NCBI RefSeq assembly: GCF_901709675.1
Contig: NC_051088.1
Span: 5,419,664 to 5,483,663, forward strand
DNA length: 64,000 nucleotides
Direction of reading: 5' to 3'
Source: Syngnathus acus
Lineage: Eukaryota > Chordata > Actinopteri > Syngnathiformes > Syngnathidae
Made by a program: the position numbers and the translations under genes. Positions 52,636 to 64,000 of the stretch are shown here, one piece after another (position 1 is the stretch's first letter; every line of letters begins with the position of its first letter). Below the pieces are notes generated by a model. It was not told the DNA's origin. It searched no databases and worked only from the letters and a program-made list of their open reading frames with translations.

Positions 52636-55014
52636 CTATAGATTACTATTCACATAACATATAATATAGAATAACAATAATTTTTTTCCTCTTAGCCATT
52701 TTTTATGTTTTTGGCTCAATAATACTCAGATACTCTACTGTTTATTACAAATTACTTTATATTTAGTTTGCCATTTTTTTATGTTAAGCAGCTGTCACCA
52801 GCTATGAACAGCAGTACTTTGCAGTCATGCTGGCAGTGAAAACAAATAAAATGGTTTGAAGGAAGAGAGCTTACTAAAAATAAAATGTGGACACAAGTCT
52901 AAGTTTAGCCATCAAAGTGTCTATTTTCTGTAAGACAATGTTAGAGAATTTAGAAGAGTTTTTTTAACAACACCTCTGGATTTGTTGGAATAGGAACGTC
53001 AAGAGTCTCTATTTTTGCTCATTGTCTGCACACTGTGGATGTTCTTGTGGGCCAAAGGCAGCAAGCAGTACGTCTTCTGACTTCATGGAGGCAAAGGCGT
53101 GGAGGGGGCAAATTAGATCAACAGTACATGCATCTGTCCACTCATGCGTCCCCGAATCTCTAATCATCTCCTCCTATCTCAGTCTATCTGATGTGCATTT
53201 AAGTAATGAGGCTCTCGTAAGATGTTTTGCAGGCCTTTTTGTTTTTGAAACAGAAATTATACATTCAATTGCATGACTGTTTAACAGGCTGTTGCCAAGT
53301 CGGTTGCCTATGTACTTTACAATAATGAAGTTTCATTCTGCATGAGGATCACATTATGACACAAAAATGTGTCTTAACTTAGACTCCCCAGTTTAAAAAA
53401 ATTATCCAGCATCTGTAGAAGCAGACAAGCTAGTCAATAAAACCTCCTGTCAGTGTGTTCTCAGAGAACCACGCCAAGGGTAATGCTCAAGTCCCATGCA
53501 GCTGCGTGCATCATTCATCATGCACACTCATGAACAATTTCCCCCTTGAGAAGTATTGAAGAGTCGTTCTTTGATTGACTTATAACAGCGTATTGATGCA
53601 CAGCCAAGTGGTGTGGCCACAGCCAACCACCAGATGAAGACATGGAATAGAAATGACAACAATTTTTAAAAGGTCCCGAACGTGACAATGGGAGCATGTA
53701 ATAAAATGTACTTTATTCCCCCACATGGATAACCGAGCAAAGTACGCATGACATAGACTGTTCTGGTATCGCTCTTCGTAGACATTTTTAAAGTTATGAC
53801 TTCATGCTGTTTTGACTGGTAAGCAGCGACTCATAGGAGTCGTAGACCAGCGCACATATGCTCGGGCTTATAAAAAATGGTGCATTTTGATTTTGTGCCG
53901 ATGCATGCTTAGTTCAACAAGACATTTGTTCTCACTTTATAGGGACTTTAAGATAATAAGTTTTGTTTTTGTAGTTTACAGCAGTGCACAACTGAGATAG
54001 TATATTTGAGTTACAAGTTGGCCAAACTTTGATAATACTACGAGTAGTAATACGAGTGAGAAAGTCTCAATGCTGTAATTTTGTTCTGCCCACCCAAATA
54101 AAAAGATTTATTGATGTATTTTCAGAGTCAAGACATTAAATCCAAGTGACTTATTTATATTTCTTTCTTTTTTCTTTCTTTCAAAAGTTAAGGTAAAAAT
54201 ATTGGTCTAAAAATAGCTGTTACTGGGTGAGTTAACATATCCACCTACATAGGACACTAAAATAAGTCTTCTTGAATATGCCACTGTTATTCAAATCAGA
54301 AACACCAAATGAGGTTATTTGAAGGTCAAATCACTGCATAATTTTGTCGTGTGTGAGCGTGGTGGCTGATACGTCACATGGAAAATTGTCGCTCACCCTC
54401 ATCCACCCACCATCTCTGTCTCCGCCACTTCAGTATTCACACTTCTACTGGAGCTGTCACTGCCTTCACTATAGCACCAGGCGACGCTTCACCTCTCAAG
54501 TGTGTCAACAGGCAAAATAGTGCCTGGAGGCTGCTCTCTTGTGTTTTCTTCACTTTTTTTTTCTTATCTTATTTTGATACGCTTGGCAGAAGATGTTAGC
54601 CTGGAGTTTCCACAGCAACTGCATATAAAAAAGGCCCGCCTGATGTCTCTGTTGTGTTAGTTTTCAAAAAAGTTACAATTTCCATTAGCCATGCACAAAA
54701 CGATGCATAGGGCATGACATCTCTCTTGCCACTGATTGAAGAGATATGTTCTCAGTTGGACTGCGTGCGGACGAAGATGATGCTCTTGAACTGGCTGTGA
54801 CTATCATGTTTGATCGCCACTAACTTACAAGGCAGCCTCATTTTGGGGCAGAAATCAAGCCCAAGATGCCCTAAATTTTGAGCTGGTTCACTTGATATCT
54901 TTCATGAAGAACTTTGAGTCAAATCTGGGTTTAAATGTGACAGATTCTTTGTGGCTTTACATTTAAATTGTCATGACTTCAAATTGCAGTTGCTGTTTGC
55001 AGCAAAGTAGAATA

Positions 55015-55186
55015 TACCGTAATTTTCGGACTATAAGTCGCACCGGAGTATAAGTCGCACCAGCCATAAAATGCCCAAAAAAGTGAAAAAAAACATATAT
55101 ATGTATATAAGTCGCTCCTGAGTATAAGTCGCCCCCCCACCCAAACTATGAAAAAAACCGCGACTTATAGTCCGAAAATTACGGTA
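55015..55186. mobile_element. palindromic MITE (TACCGTAATTTTCGG family), copy 2
   Basis: 172 bases with the same inverted ends as 35766-35938, inserted in the opposite orientation. The poly-G/poly-C asymmetry in the centre shows this. Confidence 0.85.
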
Positions 55187-56364
55187 GGTCCTTAAAGGCT
55201 TTCACGCTGCAATTAGAACAACAATTGTTTGCCGTTGACCAGCCTGATGGTTGTGTGCATAAACACTGGTGATGGATGAGGTGGGGACCTGCCATTGTGG
55301 CCTGCACGACTGAATTGAAAAATTCGTGGCAGCCCCGATGACATCTTGCCCACCCAACAGAAGAGATGACGGCAAAGTGATATAGGTGGAAATAGGTGGT
55401 AAACTCTGGGATGCAAGACACATGTCATACATTGAGAAAACCATAGTCAGAGAAGTAAAACACCACAAACAAGGGAAAATGATTTAGAACATATCCTCCC
55501 CAAAAGAGGACTACATATAAACTGACTCCATGGGTTAAGCCTCTATGGGTTAAGGCTTCCACTACTACTGTTTTTCGACTACTTGATCTATAGAGCACGG
55601 CTTCCTCCTGGTTGCGTTCTCCCAGCGAGGATGAGGTTGCAGCCTCACTGCTTCTTTCGATGAATCATTTATCTCTGTTGCTTTGGGATGTGAATTGCAG
55701 CAGACTGAAGCTGTACTATGCAAGCTGTGTCCAACAATGGTCTGTGCAAGAGTCTCAGGCTTATGTGTGTGTATGTACGTATATGTGTGTGTGTTTCTCC
55801 CTTGGACAAGGACATCTTGCCACTCCCTTTCACCCAACCCCCACCCATGGTCTTGTACTGGTTTCCCAGAGCTACCATGAGCCCAGTTAGAATTGATGAG
55901 TTGGCTGTGTGTGCCACTTGGAAGCAAGCGCTGATTGGAGTAAGAGCATGATGGCATGGCGAGGATCATTATAGCCTAAGGCAGACTGTGTGTAGAAGTC
56001 AGTGATGATACAATGGATTATTTTACAAAGCATGCAGAATTTCCTGTTACATACAGGACATGCAAACGCACTGTCGCACAAATGATCTCTGAAAACGGTT
56101 CAGTTTGAAGCCTCAATGTACACAGTACAGGGCTCTATTTGAAGGAGGTCTTTTATTTGTACAAATGCTAACCTAGTTAAGTAAAAAAAACGAGAGGTGT
56201 GAATGTTTGTTTGGTGGCCATTCGAGGATGTGGATGCCCAACTGTAATTCCTTCAAGTTCAGCCCCATCTCACTGAGCATTGGCGAGCATTTTCAAAGGC
56301 AGCAAATTTTGCGTTCTTGTCAGGGTTTGTTTAAGGTCGTAAGTGTTAACCAAAGGGTCGCCAG

Positions 56365-57146
56365 TAGGGGTGTAAATCGCAGGTTTTGTCACGATACGAT
56401 ATCATATCGATACAAAGAAGCACGATACGATATTTGCCGATATCTTAAAGTCTGCTGTGATTCATTCACGATACATCACGATATAGTGCTCTACGATCGA
56501 TATAGAACAATATCCTGATTTATAACAATTCATATGCAAAATCAACAAGGTACTGCAAACTCTTTATTTAGGAAATTACAAGAGTATTGTAGTATACAAA
56601 GTGCTTATTTTAACACTGAACTTTATCAAATTCCTATATTTTTTCTCATATAAGTAAGTAAAGAAAAATCAATATTCTTTCTTTTTTTGTAATACCATTA
56701 ACTTTAAAGTGCATTACTGAACTATTTAATTACAAAACAAAAATAAGTTCTTTATAATGAATGTAGTAAACATTACACCTTGACCATATGTTCTAATCCA
56801 AATGCAAAAAAAAAAGGGCTTCCAAACGAATGACTTGAAGCCCAAAGGGGAGCGAATTTCCTCGTCTTCTTGGACACTAGCCATAGCACCAGCCCAGGAG
56901 CCGCGTAGTTGTCGCCTCCCCTTTCACGTGCCTGCTCTGCTCTGCTCACAACACAACACGCCGCGCACTGCTCCCGGAAAGAGGAAGCAAGCAACAATGA
57001 ACTGGATTTCAAAATAAAGTCGCGCCTAATGTCCGAGGTCAAAAACGGGTGATATAGATCGATGTTTACGTTTAGCATCGATGCCAACAAATCGTAGAGC
57101 ATTATATCGATTAATCGATGTATATCGATGAATCGTTACACCCCTA
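56365..57146. mobile_element. non-autonomous hAT-like element, copy 2
   Basis: 782 bases with TAGGGGTGTAAATCGC and CGTTACACCCCTA ends. GTCGCCAG precedes it and GTCACCAG follows it, an 8-bp duplication with one change. It is colinear with 26483-27361 except for a central block of about 100 bases that is missing here and replaced by a short unrelated sequence (GGGCTTCCAAACGAATGAC). Confidence 0.85.
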
Positions 57147-60100
57147 GTCACCAGACGTTCGCCTGTTTTGAAATAGTTTTGTACAGGTTACATACATGTT
57201 TGCAGCGTAGCTTTGCACTGTAAAACGTATTTGACTCCTGCAGCAAAACAGTGAGCGAGAAGCTGCTGAAATCACATTTTCCCCACGGGCATTATGTTTT
57301 CCAAAGACAACAGTTCGATGTAAACCGTATTTAAATGCAGAATTGGGGCTTCTTTAGAGGATGATGGTGGTGTTTTTATAGCTTTGACAGGATCTGCCAA
57401 TAGTGGCTCAGTTCTACCTCTTTACTTGATTAGAACGAATCTGTGCTATTTTCTAAAAGATGAGAATTAGAACAATCAGCAAAACCGGAAAGCAGTGACA
57501 TGCTTGTTTTTAACTTTCTCTTGGAAGATTTAGAGTGACAATGTTTGGTGATGGGTCTTAAGAACATTACCACTGTTTCCCTCAGATATCCAGACAGCTC
57601 AAAATTACACACTATCATCTGATCTCTCATTTGTTTTTTGGCCAAAACTAGATGAAGGGGGAAAAAAAGAACACTTGCGGATGCACCCGCAAATTTGCAT
57701 ATGAGCAAAATTCTCAAGTTGCGTATCCTATGCAGATATCTTTTGGGGTCATTATTTTTGGACATATTCATTAAATAGAATGTGTGAGGCACATTCGTAA
57801 AAAGATGCTTATGGAGACAGACATGATGACAGGGTTACGAGACTCCCCATTACCTCTGTTGTCGTAAATGTGCTGCATTTTGGTAGGAGAACGGTCAGGA
57901 GATCACGATTTTTTTGGGGGGTCACATTTTGCCTCTTTTGTTGGATCAGAGTTTGACATATGTTTCCACTTTAGTGTGTTTGGTTTTGAAGTCTAGCTGC
58001 TGGACTGACAGCAGCTCGTGGTGCTGAGTATAATGATCCCTGAGGAGATACTGCATGACTAAAGTGGAGAGCAAAGCCAAGGTCAGTTGGAAGGCCTGAC
58101 ACAATCCTGAGTGACACAAAGCAGGAATTCTTTATGAGTTACTGACAGCAGAACATGACACTGACTTCCTCTAGTAACGAACGGCATTGCAGCATCTTGT
58201 AGTAATTATCTCCAGAACATTAGGACTATTATGGCTAGAAAAGGGTGGAGACTTATACACTATATTCACATTCATCTTTAATAGTCTGCACCGGTGTCCA
58301 ATTTTACATGTTTGTGTAGAGCAGTAACCTACACCTTATAAGCGAGAGTCCATTGGCAAGAGCATTTGATTCGTTCCACCAATGACAGACAAACCCTCAG
58401 ATGAACTGTTACAGAAACTCCTCAAACATTTAAAAATGTACATAGTTATCTTTTCTTTTGTTGTTGCATCACATTTTTAATATCTTTAATATGGCCGCTA
58501 AGGGGTTAGGAAGAAAAGTCCCATCCCCTTAAAAAAAGTGCCATAACATATATTATTTGTAATGTATTAACTTGAAAACCATCATACATTCATACCATTA
58601 GGTGTTCTCATATTAGGACTCTGATATGAATGAACTGCATGTGGTATGAGTAAAAAGAAGTCAGTCATTGAGAAGTTTGACAGCTGTGTATTTATTAATT
58701 GTTGGTTCAGGCCATTGAAACACGAGTTCAGAACAAAAATACATTTTTTAAAATTTTTAAATTAAAAAAAAAAAAATATATATATATGGCACGCTTGACA
58801 CTTTTTTTTTTTCTTGGGCTATGCTGTTTATACTTTAAGCTGTTTAACAGACTTTATATCCAAATTCTTCTCAATTGGTTTTTTTCAAACCCATCAGGGG
58901 TCACCACAGTGTGCCACCTTCCAAGCGGAAAACTTGTTCTTCATCTGGGCCTGGAACCACTACTTGTGGTCTTCAGATGTTTTTTTTGGACACTAAACAG
59001 CTAGCATTTGGGAATATTCAGTCTTCATGCAACCCAAGTTTTCATCAGGATCTTAGATTTTTTTTTTTTCCCCGCAAAAGTAAAACTTCAGAATTGTTTA
59101 TTCATCAGGATGTGAATGAAGCAACATCAGAAAACATTCTCAGTGTGGTTAATGTGGAAAAGTGCCATGTGAAACCCACCCATTTACTGTTTCCCAGATA
59201 CCTGGCACATAAGCATTGTTTTGCAATAAACAGTTTTGAGCATTCTTGGCTGTGCTTTTCCTACTGGAGGAGAAATCATCCACTTTATATGTCAGAAACA
59301 ACATTAGCTTACCATCAACGTCCCTGGAATGTTTACAAAAAAATCTTGAAGAAATGTTTAATTGCTTGTGTTGACTGTTAGCAGTAGGACTGACTGCAAT
59401 GCAAGTGCACCAATAAACTGAAAACAAACAAACAAACAAACAAACAATAAATCCCACTTGAGGAAAATGCAGTACATTTGCATAGAATTGCCAAGCTTTG
59501 GTAACAATATAATATTCCTACTTGGTCAAGTAATTTAAACTCAAAAGAAGTTCAAAAGAATAATTCCAGTGTTATCTTGGCCAAGTTCAGCTGACATAAA
59601 GTAAATGTTAAAGCTCTGATCCTGTGCTCTCTTTTGATAGCAATGTCACTGTCTGACTCGGGTTTTATCTGGAGTAATTTGCCCCTCTTTGCCATGACGC
59701 CTAATCTGAATTTCAGCTCTTTTATTTGGAGAACGAGCACAGATAGGGTTGGACCAGAGCGCAGTGGTCACCTTCACATGACAGGTCTCATCCGTCACCA
59801 GTATATTGCGCTATTGCTTTTATGTCCATCTCCCCACCTTGCTGTCATACTCTTCATAACCCCTTTTACTTGTGTTCTATCATTTCTCTTCATAACCTCC
59901 CCCCGCATCATCAGATCACTACCCCTTCCTGCCTCCTCCCCTCTATCTACGTAGGTTGCCTGCTGCGAGCCTCGCCTGCTGATAGAATTTACGTTTATAT
60001 CTGCTTGAGAAGACAGGATGCAGGAGCTCGCACCCTGCACTCTTTCTCTATTTCAAGATCCTTTCCGTGCATGAAAAGCCGGCTGGATGCGAATGGCAGC

Positions 60101-60275
60101 TGAGACTAATACAGTATGCCAGCATGACTCAATTAATGTGAGGATAGTTACAGAGGGAGAGCGTTTTGTTCAATCAATCAGCCATATTGGACATTTAGGG
60201 CCAGTAATCATTCCAATCACATTGTTCTTTTGAGCAAGCAAAATTAGAGCTGACTGTGTTTATATGTGCTCTTAG

Positions 60276-60707
60276 GTCTTCGATCTATTTCTATGACGAC
60301 AGAGAAGGCTTTGGCGGAGGAAATGAAAAGTGCAATGGAGGGTGACTCCAGGCGAACCAATCAGGTGGGTGCACTGGGTAACTAACAGCAGCTCACTTTA
60401 GTCGGGTCTCTCAATCATTCCTCCTACCTAGACAAAGCATCTTTACATATTTCTGCAACGCTTCAACCAATTGAACAATTAATCATGTCGTGAAACAAGC
60501 AATTGCATCTGACTGAGGATAGTAGGACACGAGCACTTTTTGACTTTCTCTGTCCAGATTCCGGAGGATCATCGAGATGTGGATGAAAGCTCAGACAAGA
60601 CACCCAGCAAGGCTTCCAAATCCCCCCAGAAGAGCAACAAAAGGCCCAAGACAGTCCCTGTTAAAGTCAGCTTGCTTGACGGCTCAGACTACGAGACCGC
60701 CGTTGAG
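60276..60707 (+). CDS. epb41l1: protein 4.1 family, N-terminus (closest to EPB41L1/4.1N), partial
   Basis: Band 4.1 proteins link membrane proteins to the spectrin-actin cytoskeleton through a FERM domain. Exon 60276-60364 starts with 17 bases of 5' UTR, then ATG at 60293 and MTTEKALAEEMKSAMEGDSR (the family start is MTTE...), ending at NQ-gtgggt. Exon 60558-60707 continues in phase with IPEDHRDVDESSDKTPSKAS, then KSPQKSNKRPKTVPVKVSLL and DGSDYETAVE, ending GAG-gtacat. KVSLLDGSDYE is the first FERM strand, where the family has VSLLDGTEYECEVEKHGRGQ. The TPSKA-KSPQK segment matches EPB41L1 better than EPB41, EPB41L2 or EPB41L3. Seventy-four codons are visible; the rest is beyond the window. The headpiece is short, like a short isoform. 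The family is firm; the paralogue is less so. Confidence 0.85.
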
Positions 60708-62568
60708 GTACATTGCTCAATCCTGTTCCATTTGCATACTCACATGCTGAAGTGGGACAAGAGTGTAATTTTTAAGAGCTACATTCATTCACCCTGTCAT
60801 TTACTGGCATCTGGGCCGTTAATTAAATCAATCAGAGTTGCCTACTGCAGAAGAGACCAGCAGTGACCAACTCAGCAGGCCAAAAGGACATCCTAATCCA
60901 ACCCCAAATACATTTTTCTGACTTTTATTGGAACAAGACATTAAATTGTTTAAACCTCATACTACGATGTAAAATTGCACACATTTTAAAAGTTCTAAAC
61001 TCGTCTTAAGTTGAGTTCAGGTAACTCTGTTTTCATGCTTTCACCATTTACCAAGTTCTCTTCGACTTAGTTATTATTTTTTGTGTATGTGTTTAATGTT
61101 AGTTTTTTATTTTGGTGCATAAACGGAACCAATACAAGAACTTGTTTGTTGGTTGGTCGACATTTGTGACAATTGAATGAATTCAGCCTATGGGGAACGG
61201 AAATGTGATTGTGAATGTCTCCCATTGTCTTCTTTTGTTCCTCTTGTTTGTTACATTTGTTCGTCCAATTCACTGTTTTGTGCTATTGTGATGTCACAGA
61301 TATCACCATTCTGCGTGCACACCCGGCATCAGAAACCCATGTCAGAACACAAACAACAACTTCAAATCTTGGCCTCTTTTCTCTCTGGCCTACTATTTTC
61401 TCCACGATTTTCTGATTTAAATCGTCATTCAGCTGTAGTTTATGTTATTGTCAGCTTTTTAGTTTGCAGCTCATTTTGCTCATGTCTATAAGCTTATTAA
61501 TCCTGCACCACTGCCAGACCAAAACCTGATATACTACATTATTCCCTAATTTAATGAAAACTTCCATGTCACTCTGGTGATACTAGGTGAATTTCCACAA
61601 AGAACTGAATAGCAAAGTGACTGTACATGAACACTGATATGGAATTTTCCAATACGAGTCAGCACGGGTTATAGCATTGTGGTGTCACTGAGGAATGTTT
61701 AATGGCCACACTCCATGGATAGTTGGTACAGATGACAAATGACTACCAGATGACTTTGGATAAATCAGTCAGCAGCTTTTGGGAAAAATAAAATCAACTC
61801 ATTAACAGAACAGCTTCAGGTCAGGTAACACAACAGCTTAGTTTTGAATGAATAGCAGCCACTTTTTGTACTGACTAAAAAAATGTTTCTTCAGCTAAAA
61901 CAATGGAAACAACCTTGAGGTTTGCGGGTCAAAACTTTCACAGTCCCATTGAGGCTTATTTTACATGTATACTTAGGAGTGAACACCCGCAAGAGTTACA
62001 CAGACTCATTCTCAGAAGAATTTTGTTCAGTAATTGTTTTATCATCCTGTGAAAGTGCAGACCTATAATTTAATTAGGCTTTCATTTATAAAGTGTATAA
62101 TGCTGCAGCAATTATAGCAATCTTAAAATGTGCAAAATGCTTCTGATTGCTGTCACACTGTGCAAGCAATTCTACTACATTTGAACAATCCTTGACTGAC
62201 TCAGCACAGCACATTGCATTGCACCTCAGAGAGACAATGTGTGTCGTGAAAAACTAAATGTCACTGAGTCAGGAAATACTACAGCTTTCACTGTGCGGGT
62301 GGGTGCTGCTCAGATCAACGACCGCAACTGCTCAGCAACTGTGCGGCTTGAGGTGACTTTCCAGGAAGATTGGTGGATGTTAATTGAGCATTCCACATTC
62401 CCGGTTGCCCATAGATCATTCATTATGAAGCTCTTTAACCCCTTTGGCCCATGCACTTGTTGAAGGGTCTATTACGACAACGGCTGACCTTATTCCTGTA
62501 GACAACATTACTTGTAGACCTTGCCGTGACTGCCTTCCTCCATAAAACGGCGTAGCCAGCGAGGTAAT
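60708..62568 (+). other. protein 4.1 gene intron, nothing recognised
   Basis: No exon was seen after 60707. The next FERM exon (expected to begin KHGRGQVLFD or similar) is not in the window. Confidence 0.5.
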
Positions 62569-63900
62569 TACCGTAATTTTTGGACTAAAAGTCGCTCCGG
62601 AGTACAAGTCGCATCAGCCATAAAATGCCCAAAAAAGTAAAAAAAAACATATATAAGTCGCTCCGGAGTATGAGTCGCATTTTGGAGGGCAATTTATTCG
62701 ACAAAATCCAACACCAAGAACAGACATGAACGAGCAACAACAGGCTAAACGATAGGTATGCTAACGTGACATAAACACAAACGAAGAGCTGAGAACGGGC
62801 CTGACGTAACATTCAGAGTGATAAAAAAAACTATTACGTAAATAAAACGTTCATAAAACCATCTGTGTCACTCCAATTCATTAAATCCATTGATCGTCCT
62901 TTGTCAACAATGGGTGCGCGCCGCTGACGGCGCTTGCACTTCAAAATATTCCACAGGCCCATATAACGATATATAAATTAGATATCAAATAACTATTATA
63001 TAAGCAATAATATTATCAAACCATCTGTGCACTCTAAATCATTAAATCCATCGATCAAATTCCTCGTCCTTTGTCAACAACGCCGCGCGTGCGCCCTGAC
63101 GTCAGCCTCGTCGTTATTCCACAGGTCGAGTATATAACTAGATTGTAGCGTTAACAAAGTACAAGGAAAGACGTGGGTTTGGTAAACGGCTCTTTATTTA
63201 ACAAAACAAACTTCCAGGCGTGTGGTGGCGTGGACTTCCAGCCACGGAGGTGGAAGAGAGATCCATAGAATAGGACCGGGCGTGCGTAAAAGCCATGACC
63301 GAGCCCCATCCACCGTCCTCGGACAGCCACCCGGCCGAGCGCCAGCCCCCGACTTCTATCCACGGAGGTGAAAGAGAGCTCCGTAGAGTAGGACCGGGCG
63401 TGCGTAAAAGCCATGTCCGAGCCTCATCTACCGTCCCTGGACAGCCACCCGGCCGAACGCCGTCCCCGACTTCAATCCACGGAGGTGAAAGAGAGCTCCG
63501 TAGAGTAGGACCGGGCGTGCGTAAAAGCCATAATAGTTTTTCAAACCTTCTGTGTCACTCCAAATCCTTAAACCCTTCAAACTCTTCATCCGCCGTGTCA
63601 CTTAGAAACAAAGCCGCTAATGATGCCGGTAGTACGTGGGGCCCTTCGTCATCTTCGTCATCCCGTGATCAATCTTTGTCATTTTTGTAAACAACCGCCA
63701 CGCTGCGTCGCGCTACTGACGTCACTTGAAATTCAAATTACAGTAATCCCTTGCTACATCGCGGTTCGTTTATCGCGGCTTCACTTTTTTCTTTTGTTGA
63801 AAATTTTTGAAAAAAAACACATAAGTCGCTCCTTATTATAAGTCGCCCCCCCACCCAAACTATGAAAAAAAACGCGACTTATAGTCCGAAAATTACGGTA
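62569..63900. mobile_element. 1.33-kb enlarged relative of the TACCGTAATTTTCGG MITE
   Basis: The left end TACCGTAATTTTTGGACTAA and the right end TATAGTCCGAAAATTACGGTA match the small MITEs. The subterminal repeats AAGTCGCTCCGGAGTA and AAGTCGCCCCCCCACCC also match. The interior is unrelated single-copy-looking sequence, a GC-rich minisatellite at 63242-63533 and a fragment of the TACAGTAATCCC MITE family near 63741. There is no transposase frame. It may be a MITE that captured DNA, or two solo MITE ends around ordinary sequence; an allele without the insertion would decide. Confidence 0.6.
63242..63533 (+). repeat. minisatellite of 118-bp units
   Basis: Units begin CCACGGAGGTG at 63242, 63360 and 63477: two full units (118 and 117 bases) and a third of about 57. 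Each contains GGACCGGGCGTGCGTAAAAG and GACAGCCACCCGGCCGA. It is open in one frame on each strand (131 and 87 codons), but the peptides are repeat artefacts. Confidence 0.85.
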
Positions 63901-64000
63901 ATCCAAATGTAATCATGTTTTCCAATTTGGCCTCTCTTCCCGATGTTGTGAAAGAACTCTGAATGGACCATGTTACTTGTGCAGCAAGTGTGTGACGAGT

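Larger units (their letters stand above)
51693..60275 (+). other. proposed 8.6-kb first intron of the protein 4.1 gene
   Basis: It contains the MITE at 52448-52635, the palindromic MITE at 55015-55186, the hAT-like element at 56365-57146 and other AT-rich sequence. The 168-codon frame at 58875-59381 and those at 55565-55969 show no domain or splice context. Confidence 0.45.

Noticed and set aside
55565-55969. 134-codon minus-strand frame
   Set aside because: It contains a (GT)n-derived HTHTYTYIHTH run and overlaps four other frames. No family features.
58875-59381. 168-codon plus-strand frame, one of the longest in the window
   Set aside because: It runs through homopolymer tracts, begins within a repeat-like CAGGGGTCACCACAGTGTGCC, overlaps other open frames, and shows no domain or splice context.
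63151-63690. Frames of 87 and 131 codons with internal repeats
   Set aside because: They follow the 118-base minisatellite on both strands. The unit lengths are not all multiples of three, so coding would not be maintained.

Overview
This window looks like nuclear DNA of a teleost fish. The genes are split into short exons with GT-AG introns. The intergenic and intronic DNA is AT-rich and full of microsatellites, tRNA-headed retroposons that end in (TGGA)n, hAT-type and other MITEs, and foldback palindromes. The three genes I can name (ttll9, edn3 and a protein 4.1 gene closest to epb41l1) all have human counterparts on chromosome 20q, so the window probably belongs to a 20q-equivalent fish chromosome. 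I cannot name the species.

Layout. Positions 1-635 carry the 3' end of an unidentified plus-strand gene. Tail to tail with it, on the minus strand, lie two complete-looking ttll9 genes in direct tandem. Copy A has 14 coding exons (6711 down to 2287, 427 codons plus stop, no frame breaks). Copy B has 12 recognised coding exons (12317 down to 7999); its start exon was not found. Each copy has an RFX X-box-like motif upstream, which fits a ciliary tubulin-modifying enzyme. Positions 13.2-24.1 kb are intergenic and hold retroposon fragments and a possible solo LTR.

From about 24.2 kb the plus strand carries edn3 (preproendothelin-3): a signal-peptide exon, an exon with the furin site and the 21-residue endothelin, and, after a 9.3 kb intron, an exon with the rest of big endothelin and the endothelin-like peptide. 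A fourth exon is less certain. Two further plus-strand exons with matching phase (40727-40880 and 44289-44399) belong to a product I could not identify. The rest of 36.5-51.4 kb is mostly repeats.

A GC/CpG-rich 5' noncoding exon at about 51.5-51.69 kb, an 8.6 kb intron, and two coding exons (60276-60364 and 60558-60707) form the 5' end of a protein 4.1 family gene. The reading frame leaves the window just inside the FERM domain.

The most unusual material is the repeat landscape. It includes a retroposon family with 9-14 bp target-site duplications, a hAT-type element that landed inside one unit of a 41-bp tandem repeat, two palindromes that are reverse complements of each other, and a 1.33 kb MITE relative that carries its own minisatellite. 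I found no operon, CRISPR array or prokaryote-type system, and I saw no credible new multi-gene system. The best leads are the ttll9 duplication with its shared GKG-to-GAG change, and the unassigned exons.
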